Below the pieces are notes generated by a model that saw only the letters and a program-made list of their open reading frames with translations, made no database searches and was not told where the DNA came from. This document shows, piece after piece, positions 1 to 11,544 of a DNA stretch of 64,000 nucleotides. This DNA is from Monoplex corrugatus. Lineage: Eukaryota; Mollusca; Gastropoda; Littorinimorpha; Ranellidae. A program made the position numbers and the translations under genes. The stretch is from NCBI GenBank assembly GCA_030674185.1, contig CM060314.1, forward strand, positions 26,541,891 through 26,605,890, given 5' to 3'. Numbering within the stretch: the stretch's first letter is position 1; each line of letters starts with the position of its first letter.

Positions 1-230
1 GACATTTGAAAAAATCTTGCTGATATATTTTTTTTGTCATAGCAGATGCATAAACCTCACAGGGGTCAATATAGACAGTTTTGGGGGCATAGGGAATAGG
101 GGGAGGGGGAATATCAGAACTTATTTTGATTAATCTGTGTCTTTACGGTGCCTATAATTGAAATATTTCTGACAAGGATTTATCTGTTGTTTATAGATAA
201 ATCTTTATATCAGGTTTTGATTTCAGGTCT

Positions 231-935
231 GGTTAATTTGAAAGTTAGGATTAGTGAAGAAATGAAAGTTCTTCTCTGGTTAACTGGAAAGTTAAAATCA
301 CCCAAGTTTAAGGAGAAAGCATTTCATTATTTAGCTTTTCAGATTACATGATTGACCAGAAATGTGAATTGTGTCATTGAGAGACTTGCTTCTGTTTCTG
401 GGTTGATTTTAGTCAAAATTTGGTCGGAAACCCTTTTGTACAGGGAGTCTCAGAGGTACATGATTTTGGCATTGATCGACTTGTCAGAATTACATTTAAT
501 AGTAATCTTTTGATTAGGGGGTATTATTTACACAAAAATTATCCTTATGACATTGAAGTTGAAGTCGCTACAGTGTAATGGTCAGCACAATGAACTGCAA
601 GCTTGGATATTAGAATTTCAAAGCTCCATCATTTCTATCGAAAAAGAGAAGAAAAGCTGTGACAAGCTGTTTCAAAGCAATAAGTATGCTTTGAGCACAG
701 ATTGGAAAAACACAGATGAGTATCGTCAGTTTCTTGTCTTTGAGGTTTATGTTCAGAGTTCCTGTACAACACTACATATATGTTTATACAATGGCCGATC
801 CAAACGTTTTGTCACATACGAAGAAATAAAGCAAAAATGGGAAATTTCTCCTCATAAAGTTTCTACCTCCTTAGCCAAAAGTCAAATAGTTTTTGATAGT
901 CTGATTGCAGGCATGGTACATGTCCGCGAATTCGC
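231..935 (+). pseudogene. Decayed coding remnant, unrecognised family
   Basis: Several protein-like open stretches follow each other in different forward frames without obvious introns: about 231-351 (ends FHYLAFQIT), about 370-510 (contains IERLASVSGLILVKIW), about 460-573 (contains LLIRGYYLHKNYPYDIEVEV) and 547-935 (contains YNGRSKRFVTYEEIKQKWEI). Charged and hydrophobic residues are distributed as in a real protein and each stretch stops close to where the next becomes protein-like. This is what a gene broken by several small indels looks like. I do not recognise the family. Alternatives are separate short exons whose introns I cannot define, or chance open frames in AT-rich DNA. The 547 frame runs on into the palindrome and poly-A piece at 924-981, which is probably a separate insertion. 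Confidence 0.28.
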
Positions 936-981
936 GGAAATCCGCGAAAACTGGGGAGGGAAAAAAAAAAAAAAAAAAAAA
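924..981. repeat. CG-rich palindrome followed by a 21-A run
   Basis: Positions 924-937 read CCGCGAATTCGCGG, a perfect 14-bp palindrome. It is followed by a second TCCGCGAAAA and then an uninterrupted run of A from 961 to 981. Base composition changes abruptly from AT-rich upstream to GC-rich downstream. It looks like the edge of an inserted element, probably the one carrying the hAT-like relic at 1171-1745; that link is inference. Confidence 0.45.
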
Positions 982-1083
982 GACTGCAAGCCCCACGAAA
1001 CCGGCCCTCTGAGTTCGTTTCAGGTCGTTCACTTCAGGCCTTTGTCCCGCCAAAAGCAGCTCACATTGAGTAGGACTACTTCC

Positions 1084-1093
1084 GCGCATGCGC
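1084..1093. promoter_or_regulatory. NRF-1-type palindrome in a GC-rich promoter-like patch
   Basis: GCGCATGCGC is the consensus recognition palindrome of the metazoan transcription factor NRF-1. It sits in a CpG-containing stretch (about 985-1140), 78 bp upstream of the ATG at 1171 that opens the hAT-like relic. The match is exact; function as a promoter is inference, and no TATA box or other core element is evident. Confidence 0.4.
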
Positions 1094-1170
1094 ATTTCGA
1101 GACAATCACCATTGCTTTCCGGTCTGGATCGACGTGATCGAATTTGAACAAGAACTTGGAAAAAGAAAAC

Positions 1171-1745
1171 ATGCCAAAGCGAACCGATATAGTTCCGCGA
1201 AATTCACCGACAGAAGACATTGATGCTGGTGTGGCAAACAAATGGAGATGGGAGTGGCTGAACAGGAGTACTCCAGTTCCTTGAAGCTATTACCCAAGGT
1301 AATAAAGGCAACTCTGTCTTGTTTCCATGGACCAGTGGTGGAAAGTTCGTTCAATCTGATGGGAGACATAGTGGATGAAAGGAGTGGAAGAACATCTCTG
1401 GAAACTTTCAATGCTTTTCAGACGGTCAAGTATGGTCTGAAATCCACAGGCAAAACTTCCCTCCAATACTTCAGGCGTGAGGACATCAGAAGAGATCCTG
1501 TGAACACAAAACTGGTCACAAACATCCAGAAAGCCAGGGAGACTTACCACAACATTTTGGAGAAAGAAAAGGAAGAAAGAAAAAGAAAGTTTGAGCATTT
1601 CCAGAAAGAACAGATTCTGGTGGCTTCAAAGACAAAAGCCATTGAACATTACAGACAGGAGGCAAAGAGAATGAGATTTGGACACTACAAAAAGCAAGCT
1701 CTGCACATGAAAAAGAAGGCTGAGAAATCAAGCAAAAAGAACTAG
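1171..1745 (+). pseudogene. Internally deleted hAT-like transposase relic
   Basis: The ATG at 1171 opens a 35-codon frame beginning MPKRTDIVPRNSP and containing NKWRWEWLNRS. This resembles the N-terminus of a hAT-like, BED-finger transposase family that I recall from molluscs and cnidarians. After a frame change, 1242-1745 encodes the matching C-terminus: CFHGPVVESSFNLMGDIVDE, then a conserved TFNAFQTVKYGLKS-type helix, a YFRREDIRRDPVNTKLV segment, and a Lys/Glu-rich coiled-coil-like tail ending in KKKAEKSSKKN. The zinc finger and the RNase H-like catalytic core that should lie between are missing. It is therefore an internally deleted, non-autonomous derivative rather than a working transposase. 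The family call rests on remembered C-terminal conservation and was not searched. A captured host gene is possible but less likely. Confidence 0.55.
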
Positions 1746-2289
1746 ACTTCACATATCTTCATATTGCTTGCACTAAAACTGTACATTGAAAGAGACACAA
1801 AACTTAAAATTTGTACATTGAAGAAGACACAAAACTTAAAATAATTTGTACTGTATTCAGATAGATGTAAAAAGTAAAGGAAGCAATTAATGTAGAGAAG
1901 ACAGATCATAAAAAAATTAGACATACTGTGAAGAAAACTGGAACTCTTATGATATGAAGTATACCACTACATGGCTGTGCTGTGATGTGTTGGTGATGCT
2001 GGACATGATAACCACAGTTGTGCAAACTGTACACTGTCACTGTGCATGTGCTCCATTGGCAAAGTAAGTAAAATGTATATAAATTGATTTAATGTATTCC
2101 ACTTAAAGCAATATAGATCATGTATTCATTTTTGCTGTATGATTACATTGGTTTAAAAACTTCCTTTGGGTTGAAGGAATGAGTGATAAAGTGATTCTAG
2201 GAGAGCCCTTTTTGTGGCAGAAATTGCTTAATATGAAGTAAGGAAAGGCTTTTTTACTGGCTAGATTTGCTGAAAAACCTTCAGCTTCA

Positions 2290-2372
2290 GGGGGCAACGC
2301 CCCCTGACCCCCCACAAGGGGCTTTGCCCCTTGACCCCACCAGGGGCTACGCCCCTTGGACCCCCAAACTTT
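2290..2372. repeat. Cluster of three GC hairpins
   Basis: Three consecutive short stem-loops each have a G-run, a small loop and a C-run: 2290-2304 (GGGGGCAACGCCCCC), 2316-2332 (AAGGGGCTTTGCCCCTT) and 2342-2359 (GGGGCTACGCCCC core). They are separated by CCTTGACCCC-type linkers. The surrounding DNA is AT-rich, so this is a discrete compositional island. Such hairpin families are known as mobile palindromes in several genomes; the identity here is unknown. The frames read through it on both strands are a by-product of the repeat. Confidence 0.6.
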
Positions 2373-5300
2373 TCAGGGAAAAATGCTTTTCTTCCAGTAC
2401 CATGCCTGGATTGAGATACGATTATGACTGCTTTCCCATGTTCCTGGATTCCTGAAAACATCTTGATAGCCAGGTTTTTCTTCAGAATGGGAGACAACCA
2501 GAAGTTGTATGGTGCTACGTCAAGAGTGTAGGGTGGGTGAGAGAGAACTTGAGTTGATTGCTATTGCAGATAGGTTACAGTGACCTTTGTTTTAATAACT
2601 CTTTTCTGATACACACTTTCAGCGAGCAATTTTTCCATCCCACTGCACATTTGAGCAGCACAGCAAAGTAGTTGACATTCATATTTCGCAGCTTTTTGAT
2701 TTTATTTTGTGGTATATGAAAAGATGTAAAACATGACGTATTTGATACAAACAGAGAGGACAAAGTGTAAACTTAGGCCCAGATGGGATGCAAATGTGTG
2801 TGCATAAACTGCATGGTCACTGTTGGGAGTAAAAAACATTAATAGCGGAGAGTGAAAAAAAAAGATCTACATTCTTTCGTTGCTTAATATGATTGCAACC
2901 ATGCTACAGATGTGTAAAACTCGGTCACTCTCATCTTCAGAATCTGTAACATCATTCTGTTGTTTGATGCTGAATTAATTTTCACACACAAACAAAAACA
3001 TAAACAAAAAAGGAAAAGAGACAAATGAAACAGGGAGCATAGTGGAATTTGTTTCCGTCAAGTTGAGCATTCGTACACCAGCGGTCAAATCACTCGACAG
3101 ATATATTTAATGTCCAGAATCCAAAGCATCACCCTTCTGTTTATCGCAGAATTAAATCGTATAAATGCGTGTGTGTGTATGTGTGTGAGTAGCTAGGGTT
3201 TGTAGGATTAAGCTCCTGACATATTAGGTACAAAAGTGGCAGGACTGCGTCTTAACCCTTTTCCTACCAAGAAAATAGATCACTGTACTAACTATTGACC
3301 AAGTAATGTTAGGAGAGAGACTTCAGAAACGCTCAAATTACGCCTGTTTTTTGCCATTTTTGCCCCCTAAAAGGTCGTGTAAACGCAGAAAGGAAATGAC
3401 AAGAGTATACTCCCTTTGCCAGAAAAGGATTCACGTCAGCATTGTGGTCATTTTCTATTTATATACTCGAAACTGAAACCGGTTCAGGGCACGAAATCCT
3501 TGTGACGCGGTCCACAGAGAGAGAAAGCTGAGTCACTAGGATCTCGTGACGCGGTACGGAATATGTTAAGTGTGAAATCTACCACCTCCATACCTGGATG
3601 TCTCTATATCCGAAACTGGCCTGAATCTCTTATCACAGTTCCCTAGCTTTCTTTGGTTAATTTGCACTTTGACTTTCTAACAGACCCATTCAAGGATGTG
3701 TTTCTGTAGATTATATTATTTAAAATACAGCGAGTGAAGTGTGACAATGTTTTGTTTCTCTTCCGGCCACTGATGGCCAACACATCAGTGAGTGCAGTAT
3801 GTGGGTTGGCCACCCCCGCTCGACTAAGTCTACAGGGAAGGTTTGCTTGCCGGCCAAGTGTGCCCAACACGTTGGGGGATTATTTACCCACATTTGGACG
3901 CTGCTCATGGATGGACAGTGCAGCTTTGGACAAAACACTTCGTACATAATATCTGATATTAATAGTAGACTTTTAGGCAAAGTGTCAGCTACTACAGGGC
4001 CTTGGATTTTAGAAAAATGGAGAAAAGTCATTTCCAGCTTTGAAAACCAGGTCTCGGTACAAATACTTCTGTTGTTGTCATTAGCATCCTCCCACGAGTG
4101 ATGCACCATTTGTTCAGGATGCCACAGAAAATGATCCATGTTTTGTCACCTGTTTTCGTGCCACATTGTCTTTGGGGCCCTCAAGCTCGAATCTGGTTTT
4201 GTTTTTGTTTTTTGTTTTTGTTTTTTTGCTCCTCTGTCAGAAAATAAGGTGTCCATCTGATGGCAGCTACTATCCTCATTTCAAGATCATTCTGTAGGGT
4301 CAGTTCAGCCTTGCCATATGAAACACCATAAGTTTAGCGTAATTCATGAACTGAAATATATGTGCTGCAGATCCTCTTGAGCCACTCTCTTTACAAGTTG
4401 ATCAGTTTGCTTGTTCCAGGTCTTACTTGGGCGTCCACATTGGTACTTGTCTTTCAAGTTAGTTTTTCCTTGTTTGAAACAATCAGTCCAGACTGTCCTA
4501 TGTGAGATACACTTGTCTCTATAAACAGAGCTCTGTCAAATTGGCATACATTTTTATCAGACCATCTGCAAGAGCCTTGCAAAGACATAGCATCTGGGCT
4601 GCGCTGTCCTTGGATCTATTTTTCGATCACCCAGTGAGTTGTATCACATTTTAAATGATGTCATGCAATTAAACTAGAGATGGCGTCATTATAACTTTTG
4701 TGTATTGATAGTGCAAAGGCTACGTTTTATGGCATCACAAGTTTAGAACATGCAAACATTTCAGAAATTCATGGCATCCCATCTGACAAAACTAGGATCA
4801 GCCATCGTATCTCTTGGTCCTGGAAGATCCAGGGATATGATTGGAAATATAGGATACAGGGCTTTTTTTTGTTTTTTGTTTTGTTTTTTTTTGGTTTTTG
4901 TTTGTTTGTTTGCTTTTTTCTTTTTAGCTTAAAGAAATAGCAGCCTCATTATCATTAGCCTCATCCTTATGAGTCATGATCATCATAGGAAAATTGTCTT
5001 GAAATATTTGGCATCTAATGTCATGCTCTCTCTGGATGATTTTAGATTTCTCTCACCGCTTTTATTACTGTGGTTTACTTAATGTCTGTGCTTGCAGTGT
5101 TGGGTGTAATAAGATTCCTTGGGGTTTCTGTCGAAGGAATATGGTGGTTGTCTCCATGCTATAACCAACATATATTACCCTGGATCCATGGCTAAGCAAC
5201 TACTGTCATTTGTAGGGGATAGTTAAGCACATCAGATAAGAGCAGACACTGCTGAATGTGACCTGGCAGCAGTGAATTATCTTCAGGTTATGGTCTCATG

Positions 5301-6539
5301 GTGACAGTTTGATAGGTCATGGCAGTTTCTTGTACTTGGGATTGCAGTGAATTGACGCTGATGCTAAGTCTTGTTTGTTAATTGAATTTTGTTTTGTTTT
5401 TACATGGGATTACTGTGGAATATACTAAGTTTTGTAAGCATGTTATAGAGCTGAAATGAGTACTTGAGGATAATGCTAGAAAAGTGTGGTGGAAGATGAG
5501 GCAGAAGGAGGGTGGGAGCTGTTTTTCATTGTCACTTATTGTTATTGGAATTTTCTGGTTTTTTCTCTGTCATTTCCCTTTTTTTTTTTTTTTTTATTCA
5601 TTTTTACGAAAAATGTGAAATATTCAGGCATGTTTTTGAGTGGCTTAGTTTTTTAGTCTTCTTTTTGAAAACCAACTTTTTCATATCTGCATTATTACCA
5701 GATGTTGTGTATCTATTATTTCCAGAAGTATGATATTTGCTGTTTTATGTATATGCAGAAATTATATCAGTGCTGAATGGGTGTAATTCTGTTGCCATTG
5801 AAACATAAACAGTAATGTGCAAACACACAGTGGTACTATGGCATTCATGCAACCATTCACATGTGCACAGTGACACATATGCTTTCATGTGCACAGTGAC
5901 ACATAAACCTTCAGACATTTGCCGTTTTCTTTAAATCTATATTGCTTTATGGGTTGAATATGTCTTCTTGTCTTTTGTTTCCTTGAAAGCTGACCATATA
6001 CTTCAGGACATGGGGATTATGTGTGAACTGAAAGGAAACAGTTAATAATATTTATATCATTTGTATGGCATGCATGTTTCATAACCTGCTTCCAGCTGCC
6101 TATCGAGAAGAAATAAAACCAGGTAAAACATCTTGCACAGTGTGATTCATTATACAATATTGTAAGCTTATCCGAGTGAAGTGACAACAGTTAATTGACA
6201 TGGTCCCTGTGCTTACAGCATTATCAGAATTTAGTTGTCAAGGCTTGAGAGCCACGTGAATAGTATTATTATGTAGTAGTATTTTGTTTATTTATTATCA
6301 GCATGTCTTTTTTGATTATAATGTGTGGAGTTGTCATTGAAAGTAGCGCCTCCCTATTATTTTTGTTTTATTTGGTTCTTTTCATAACAGAAATGACATT
6401 CATTCCAGAGCGTGCTGATGCATCAGTGACATGTTAAGATTATCTGTTTGGGCACAAGGTTATTCATGGTAGGGCACCAGTTGGCATGTCAAAAATTCTG
6501 AAGATAACACTCACAAACGCCAGTTCATAACAAACTCAA
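2373..6539. other. AT-rich intergenic DNA, no gene supported
   Basis: I see no splice-consistent or family-recognisable coding sequence. It contains T-rich and TTTTG-type runs (around 4197-4225, 4861-4925, 5579-5600) and a short direct repeat, TGTGCACAGTGACACATA, near 5863 and 5892. Overlapping frames of about 100-139 codons on both strands at 3720-4139 have no recognisable motif and are treated as chance. Confidence 0.6.
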
Positions 6540-7775
6540 ATTCTTTTAACTTGTTTCTTACGGGCTGTTTGGATTTTTAACATTCCTCTATAGACTGGGC
6601 ATTTGTACAGCTTTAAAAAAAGTTATGATATTTAATGGATTGAATAAACATACTACAACGCTTCAAAGCTGTAACTTTTATAATACCATTTTTATAGCCA
6701 GTGGTAAAAAAACGGTTATGACCACAAAATTGAGGGTGGTTGCAGTTGCACATAAGGAAAGTTTACGCTCTTGAAAAGAGGACTGTTTTCCATATATATA
6801 TGACCCATTTGAAATGCCAGTAGAGAGTAAAGAATGACTACTTTAGAATTTCTAAACTTTACAAAAAAGCTAAAATCAGTAACATATTACTAGTACCTTT
6901 GCAGTTTGTTGGCATTCTTTTATATACAGGGGCATTGTATAGATTTTTTGAAAACAATTGTGAAAAAAATAATGATGAAACACACACCTTGAAATAACAT
7001 TTGATTGTTTGAGTGGGCAAACCTATTACAAATTTCCCAAGTTGTAACTTCTGTGGTATTCTTTTTGTGGCTGGTGGTGAAAAAAGGTATGTTTTTATGA
7101 CAACGAAATTGAGAGTGGTTTCAAGTGCATATAAGTACAGTGTTAGTGGAAAGAGGAATGATTTCCGTATAAATCACATTGAGAATCTCAGTAGAAATTT
7201 AACAGTGGCTACTAGAAAGTTACTGCTCTTCACAAATGAGCTAAAATCAATAACATGTAGGCCTATAGGTTTTGAAAAAAATCATTACAAAAAACATTGA
7301 AAAAACATACACTCTTGAAATTTTAACAAATAAGTATTGTTTGATTGAATGAGCATATTCCAGAGTATCAGAGATCTAACCTGTATGCTACCCTTTTTTA
7401 GCTAGTTGTGAAAAACATTAAACAGAATTTACATGAAAAAGTCCTCCTTATGACCGTGAAATCAAGAGTAATCATTTGCAGTTGGATATAGATAAAGTTC
7501 ATGCTTTTATTGAAAAAAATTACTGTTTTCCACATAAATCACATTAAAAATCACAGTAAAGAATAAAATATGGCTGCTTGAGAGTTTCTACACTACACAA
7601 ATGAACTACACTTAAAACTTGTTGCTGAGTACTTGGCGATCTGCATTTAGCATTCTTCAGTACACTGAGTGTTTAAATAGGATTGGAAAAAAACATTGAT
7701 TATGACAAAGCACACACTTGAACACATGCTTCTTGTTTGATTAAATAAGTACAGTACAAAATTTCAAAGCTATAA
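6540..7775. repeat. Degenerate long-period tandem array (period about 340-400 bp)
   Basis: Aligning by eye, the phrase TTGATTGAATGAGCATA..ACAAA.TTTC..AGCTGTAAC recurs near 6636, 7002, 7341 and 7737. Each is followed in the same order by a TTATGACCACAAAATTGAG-type block, an AAATCACATT..AATC..AGTA block, an AGAATTTCTA..CT..ACAAA block and a TTGAAAAAAA..CATTG block. That gives three full units plus partial units at both ends. Units differ heavily by substitution and indel, so the array is old. No coding sense is apparent; a frame at 7013-7300 falls within one unit. Confidence 0.6.
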
Positions 7776-8192
7776 CCTCAGTACACACATGCACACACAC
7801 ATGCATATACAGACATGTGCACAAGGCGTACACACATCACGTATCACACGCACGCACGCACACACACACACACACACGCACACAAAAGAGGTACATACAC
7901 ATGCATATGCACATGGACCATGCACACAAACACGCACACACATACACACACAAACACACACGCACGCACTCAGTCATTTACTCTCACTTTCACAAACACA
8001 CACACACACACACATAACGCTCACGCACACATGCACGCACACACACACACATTTACTCTCTTTTTGACACACATGCGCACGCGCGCACTCACACATGCAC
8101 ACACACACATACGCGCACACACATACACACGTATGCACACACACATGTGCTCTCTGTCTTCTTCACACACGTGCGCACACACACAACTATGA
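7776..8192. repeat. CA-rich compound microsatellite
   Basis: About 400 bp of imperfect (CA)n with interspersed ACGCAC, ACATGC and ATACAC variants. The His/Thr-rich frames read across it are repeat artefacts. It lies immediately before the 74-bp minisatellite. Confidence 0.9.
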
Positions 8193-8232
8193 ACATGTGT
8201 ATCATTCACATTGTTCCTTCCCAGTTCCGAAA

Positions 8233-8870
8233 CTTTACCCACAAGAATGTAACCAGGCAGTTTCAAATGCACATTACAATGACCAGGGTGACGATGAAAA
8301 CTCCCCTTTACCCACAAGAATGTACCCAGGCAGGATCGAATCAACATTACATTGACCTGGGAGACGAGGAAAAACTCCATCCTTTGCTCACAAGAATTTA
8401 CCCAGGCAGGATCAAACCCACATTACATTGACCTGGAAGATGAGGAATAACTCCACCATTTACCCACAAGAATGTACCCAGGCAGGTTTGAACCCACATT
8501 ACTTTGACCAGGGTGACGATGAAAAACTCCCCTTTACCCACAAGAATGTACCCATGCAGGTTTGAACCCACATTACATTGACCTGGGAGATGAAGAATAA
8601 CACCCCTTTACCCACAAGAATGTACCCAGGCAGGATCAAACCCACATAACATTGACCTGGGAGATGAGGAATAACACCCCTTTACCCACAAGAATGTACC
8701 CAGGCAGGATCAAACCCACATTACATTGACCTAGGAGATTAGGAAAGACAACCCACAAAAATGTACCCAAGCAGGTCGAACCCACATTACATTGACCTGG
8801 GAGATGAGGAATAACACCCCTTTACCCACAACAATGTACCCAGGCAGGACCAAACCCACATTTTCCAATT
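8233..8870. repeat. 74-bp minisatellite, about 8 units
   Basis: The unit begins TTTACCCACAAGAATGTACC and continues through a CAGGCAGGATCAAACCCACA block, a TTACATTGACCTGGGAGATG block and an AATAACACCCC tail. Successive starts at 8607 and 8681 give a period of 74 bp. Early units are more diverged. The left end of duplication copy 1 is in this array, and the same array reappears at 47645-48145 at the left end of copy 2. Confidence 0.9.
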
Positions 8871-9462
8871 GGAAGTACTCTGTCCTACCACCTGACTATA
8901 GCACTTCTGTCTAGGGTAGTATGAGACAAATCATCTATTGCCTGCCGTATTCACCTAGAAGTTATTTCTTTCGTAACAATTGATAATTGAGATTTAGTTT
9001 AGCAAAGGAACCGATTCAGTGTCATATTCAGATGCTAAAGCTTTGCACTTACAAACTTCAGCACGTGTGATTATGTTTGTGATCAGGTTGTCTGGAGCGA
9101 AAGTAGAATTGGATGATTTTTATATCGGTACAGTGATACCTGTGTCTGCATGATTTGTATGTCAGTACAGTGATACCTGTTCTTCACAAGATTTCAGGGA
9201 AATTTTGAAGGGGGAATGACATTTTCATCACTGAATTTAATTGGATTCTTGGTGCAGTTGTATTTTCTACTAAAGTTGAAATTTACAAATGTAATTTTTT
9301 TAATATTGAAGTGAATAATGGTTCATGAGATAATACTGTTCACAAGACTGTTTAGTTTCCATAGTTTAGACTAGGAACAGCCAATTTGTGCCAAGAAAAC
9401 TGGACAGATTGTCTGGGGACACAGTGTTTAAGTCTTTCAGAGAGATTGTACAAAGTATAACC

Positions 9463-9521
9463 CTTTCACTCCATGTCCACCAGCTTTCTGCTGGCTGGTG
9501 AATAGGATGATAGGATGAAAA
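9463..9521. mobile_element. Short hairpin MITE of the CCCTTTGACTCC family
   Basis: It starts CCCTTTCACTCCATGTCCAC and folds back through CACCAGC/GCTGGTG to a GGATGAAAAG end. This is the same architecture as the better preserved copies at 12706, 20079 and 63678. The flanking TTAA is degraded here. Copy 2 of the duplication has the same element at about 48743. Confidence 0.5.
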
Positions 9522-9562
9522 GTATTAGCAAATTGTAGTGTAGACAGGTCAGACTCCTGCAG

Positions 9563-9740
9563 TGTGATGGTGAAAGTGTTAAATGCACTCACAGATTTTG
9601 TAAACCCCAGTAATGGAGAAGACTCCAATAATGTGATGATGAAAGTGTTAAGTGCACTCATAGATTTTGTAAACCCGAGTAATGTGATGGTGAAAGTGTT
9701 AACTGCACTCATAGGTTTTGCAAACCCCAGTAATGGAGAG
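9563..9740. repeat. 50-bp tandem repeat, 3 units
   Basis: Units start TGTGATGGTGAAAGTGTTAA at 9563, 9632 and 9682. The first carries a 19-bp extra segment (GGAGAAGACTCCAATAATG-type). All three stay open in one forward frame (VKVLNALTDFVNPSN repeated), but there is no other sign of coding. The array is conserved at 48843-49020 in copy 2. Confidence 0.75.
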
Positions 9741-11359
9741 TGTTTCCCCCTTGGTCAGTGTGCAGCATGGACTGTACAAATGGAGAGATGAGTAAGCCGA
9801 TCAGCAAGAGCCCTCCTAAGGGGCCCATTGGGGGAGGGTTAGGGGTGTGTGCACGCAGACACTTTGACTACAGATGTACTGCCTACAATTCTCACTTGCT
9901 ATGAAACCTGCTTCCCCCTGCCGGCTGTATCTCTTATATAGGTCAGTTTATGCCACTCTATTTATTTGTTATCGTCGTCATTATTTTATCATATTTTTTT
10001 TATCACTGTACTCACCAGAATCGGCTTTTGTTTTCCTTTGTGATACATTTTTGGCACTCAGATACTTTCAGACAGAATGGCCTGCTGCACAGCTGGCTCT
10101 ATTTCCTCTGACCACATTAACCGGTGCAAGACCTTGCTTGTAGATATGTCTTGAGTGATGGCTGTATCTCCATGATTCCAGTTCACCACTCAAACAGGGA
10201 CATCAGATTCAAACTCCACACCATGTGCAAAGAAGTTCTTACACCATATGTCCACCAATGAAGGGTGGCCAGCTGCAATGGAGCCAGGTGTACAGTGGGC
10301 CATTTTGTTTGAAGAAGTCTATAAGAGGAAGCCAAAAATGTACCGCCAAACCATGAATTTTGTTGAGTACATATTTTTCATCAGATGTTACAGAATCAGG
10401 TACTTCTAGACTACTTTTAATAAGTAATTATTATTATTATTATCATTATTATTATTATTATTATTATTATCATTGTTATTTATTGTGATGCATAATTTTT
10501 AATCCCATTTCAGTCTTCATCTTTGGGAATTTTGTTTCGTTGTCCATGGTAATAAAATAGTGTAAACTGACTGAAACAGTGAAAGAAGTAAAATGCCATG
10601 TGTAGCTTAAGATGTGGATATCCATAAAAGTGCCTTCTGTAGAATTTGATAATGAGTAAATTACGTCACTATCCAAAACATGTAATTAATGTTATCCTTC
10701 CAGAGAATAATAAGTACATTGTAAAAAGTACAGGGACCTTTATTAGTCAGTATGTTGTTCGTTGTTATTATTAAGCTACATTTGATACTCTGCTGTCATA
10801 TTTTGCTTGCTCTGTGTGTCGGTGTATGTGTGCGTGCGTGTATTGATGTAACATTTTTGCATCATCCTGGGTAGTATACTCTCAATTATCTATTGTTTTC
10901 CTTAAAGTATTAAGTAATATTGTGTTATCTGTAAACATATATCAGTATATTCTTGGTTACTTGCTTCATTGTTTACCTTAAAGTAATGAGAAATACCGTT
11001 ATCTCTGAACATATATCAATATATTCTTGATTACTTGCTTCCATGATTACCTCTAATGTTAGGGGGAGAGGATGAGGACTAAGAGGCTTTTTTTCATTCT
11101 GTTTGTGGGATCATTGCTTTGTGCAATGTGTGGTTCATTTTGATGTCTGGTCTTGCAGTTGTTACAGTTTATTTGATTGTTTTCATGTTTCACTGTCATT
11201 CCCTTCACATGTTTATTGTATTGTTTGAGGGGTTTGCTGGCGCCTTTATTTGATTATTTTCATGTTTCTCTGTCATGTCCTTTACATATTCATTGTATTG
11301 TTTGAGGGTTTTGCTAGTGCCTGCTTGTTGACCGGCTTGCATTTGTGGTTTGTTTTCAG
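9741..11359. other. Non-coding stretch within duplication copy 1
   Basis: It holds an (ATT)n tract (about 10427-10470), AT-rich DNA and a forward frame at 10248-10409 whose peptide looks faintly protein-like (contains EPGVQWAILFEEVYKRKPKM). The ATG of that frame is GTG in copy 2, and neighbouring frames are equally open, so I do not call it a gene. Confidence 0.5.
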
Positions 11360-11544
11360 TGCATGCAATGCCCACCCAGGCTTTCAGATCTAGCCTGCCT
11401 GCTGGGATCCCCGCAGATATGGCAATGAGTCCCTCCTCTTCCACCTCCTCCAGTGTTCAGGACCATTGTAACGCAATTCGTGCCCAGCATGGCTATGAGT
11501 CCGTGATGTTTCAGTCTTTCATTGAATTAGACCATGGGTCTTAA
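11360..11544 (+). CDS. Candidate 3'-terminal coding exon, unknown gene
   Basis: A splice-acceptor-like GGTTTGTTTTCAG ends at 11359. It is followed by 185 bp of clearly GC-richer DNA that is open to a TAA at 11542-11544. The peptide includes HAMPTQAFRSSLPAGIPAD, a Ser-rich linker (MSPSSSTSSSVQ) and DHCNAIRAQHGYESVM, ending SFIELDHGS. Composition drops back to AT-rich right after the stop, as at a coding/3'-UTR boundary. The 185 bp and its frame are unchanged in copy 2 (50637-50821). I do not recognise the family and cannot find the upstream exon, so phase and gene identity are unknown. It could also be a conserved-looking but non-coding GC island, since 1 percent divergence gives little power to test selection. 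Confidence 0.3.

Noticed and set aside
3720..4139. Overlapping frames of 100-139 codons on both strands
   Set aside because: No motif, no codon bias that I can see, and both strands are equally open; probably chance.
7789..8431. His/Thr-rich and Cys/Val-rich proteins over CA/GT tracts (also at 14.6, 16.8, 23, 28, 36, 38, 43.6, 54, 56 and 59 kb)
   Set aside because: They are direct translations of dinucleotide repeats.
9564..9791. Small repetitive protein with VKVLNALTDFVNPSN repeats
   Set aside because: The frame is a consequence of a 50-bp repeat plus spacer; flanks are non-coding and there is no splice or start evidence.
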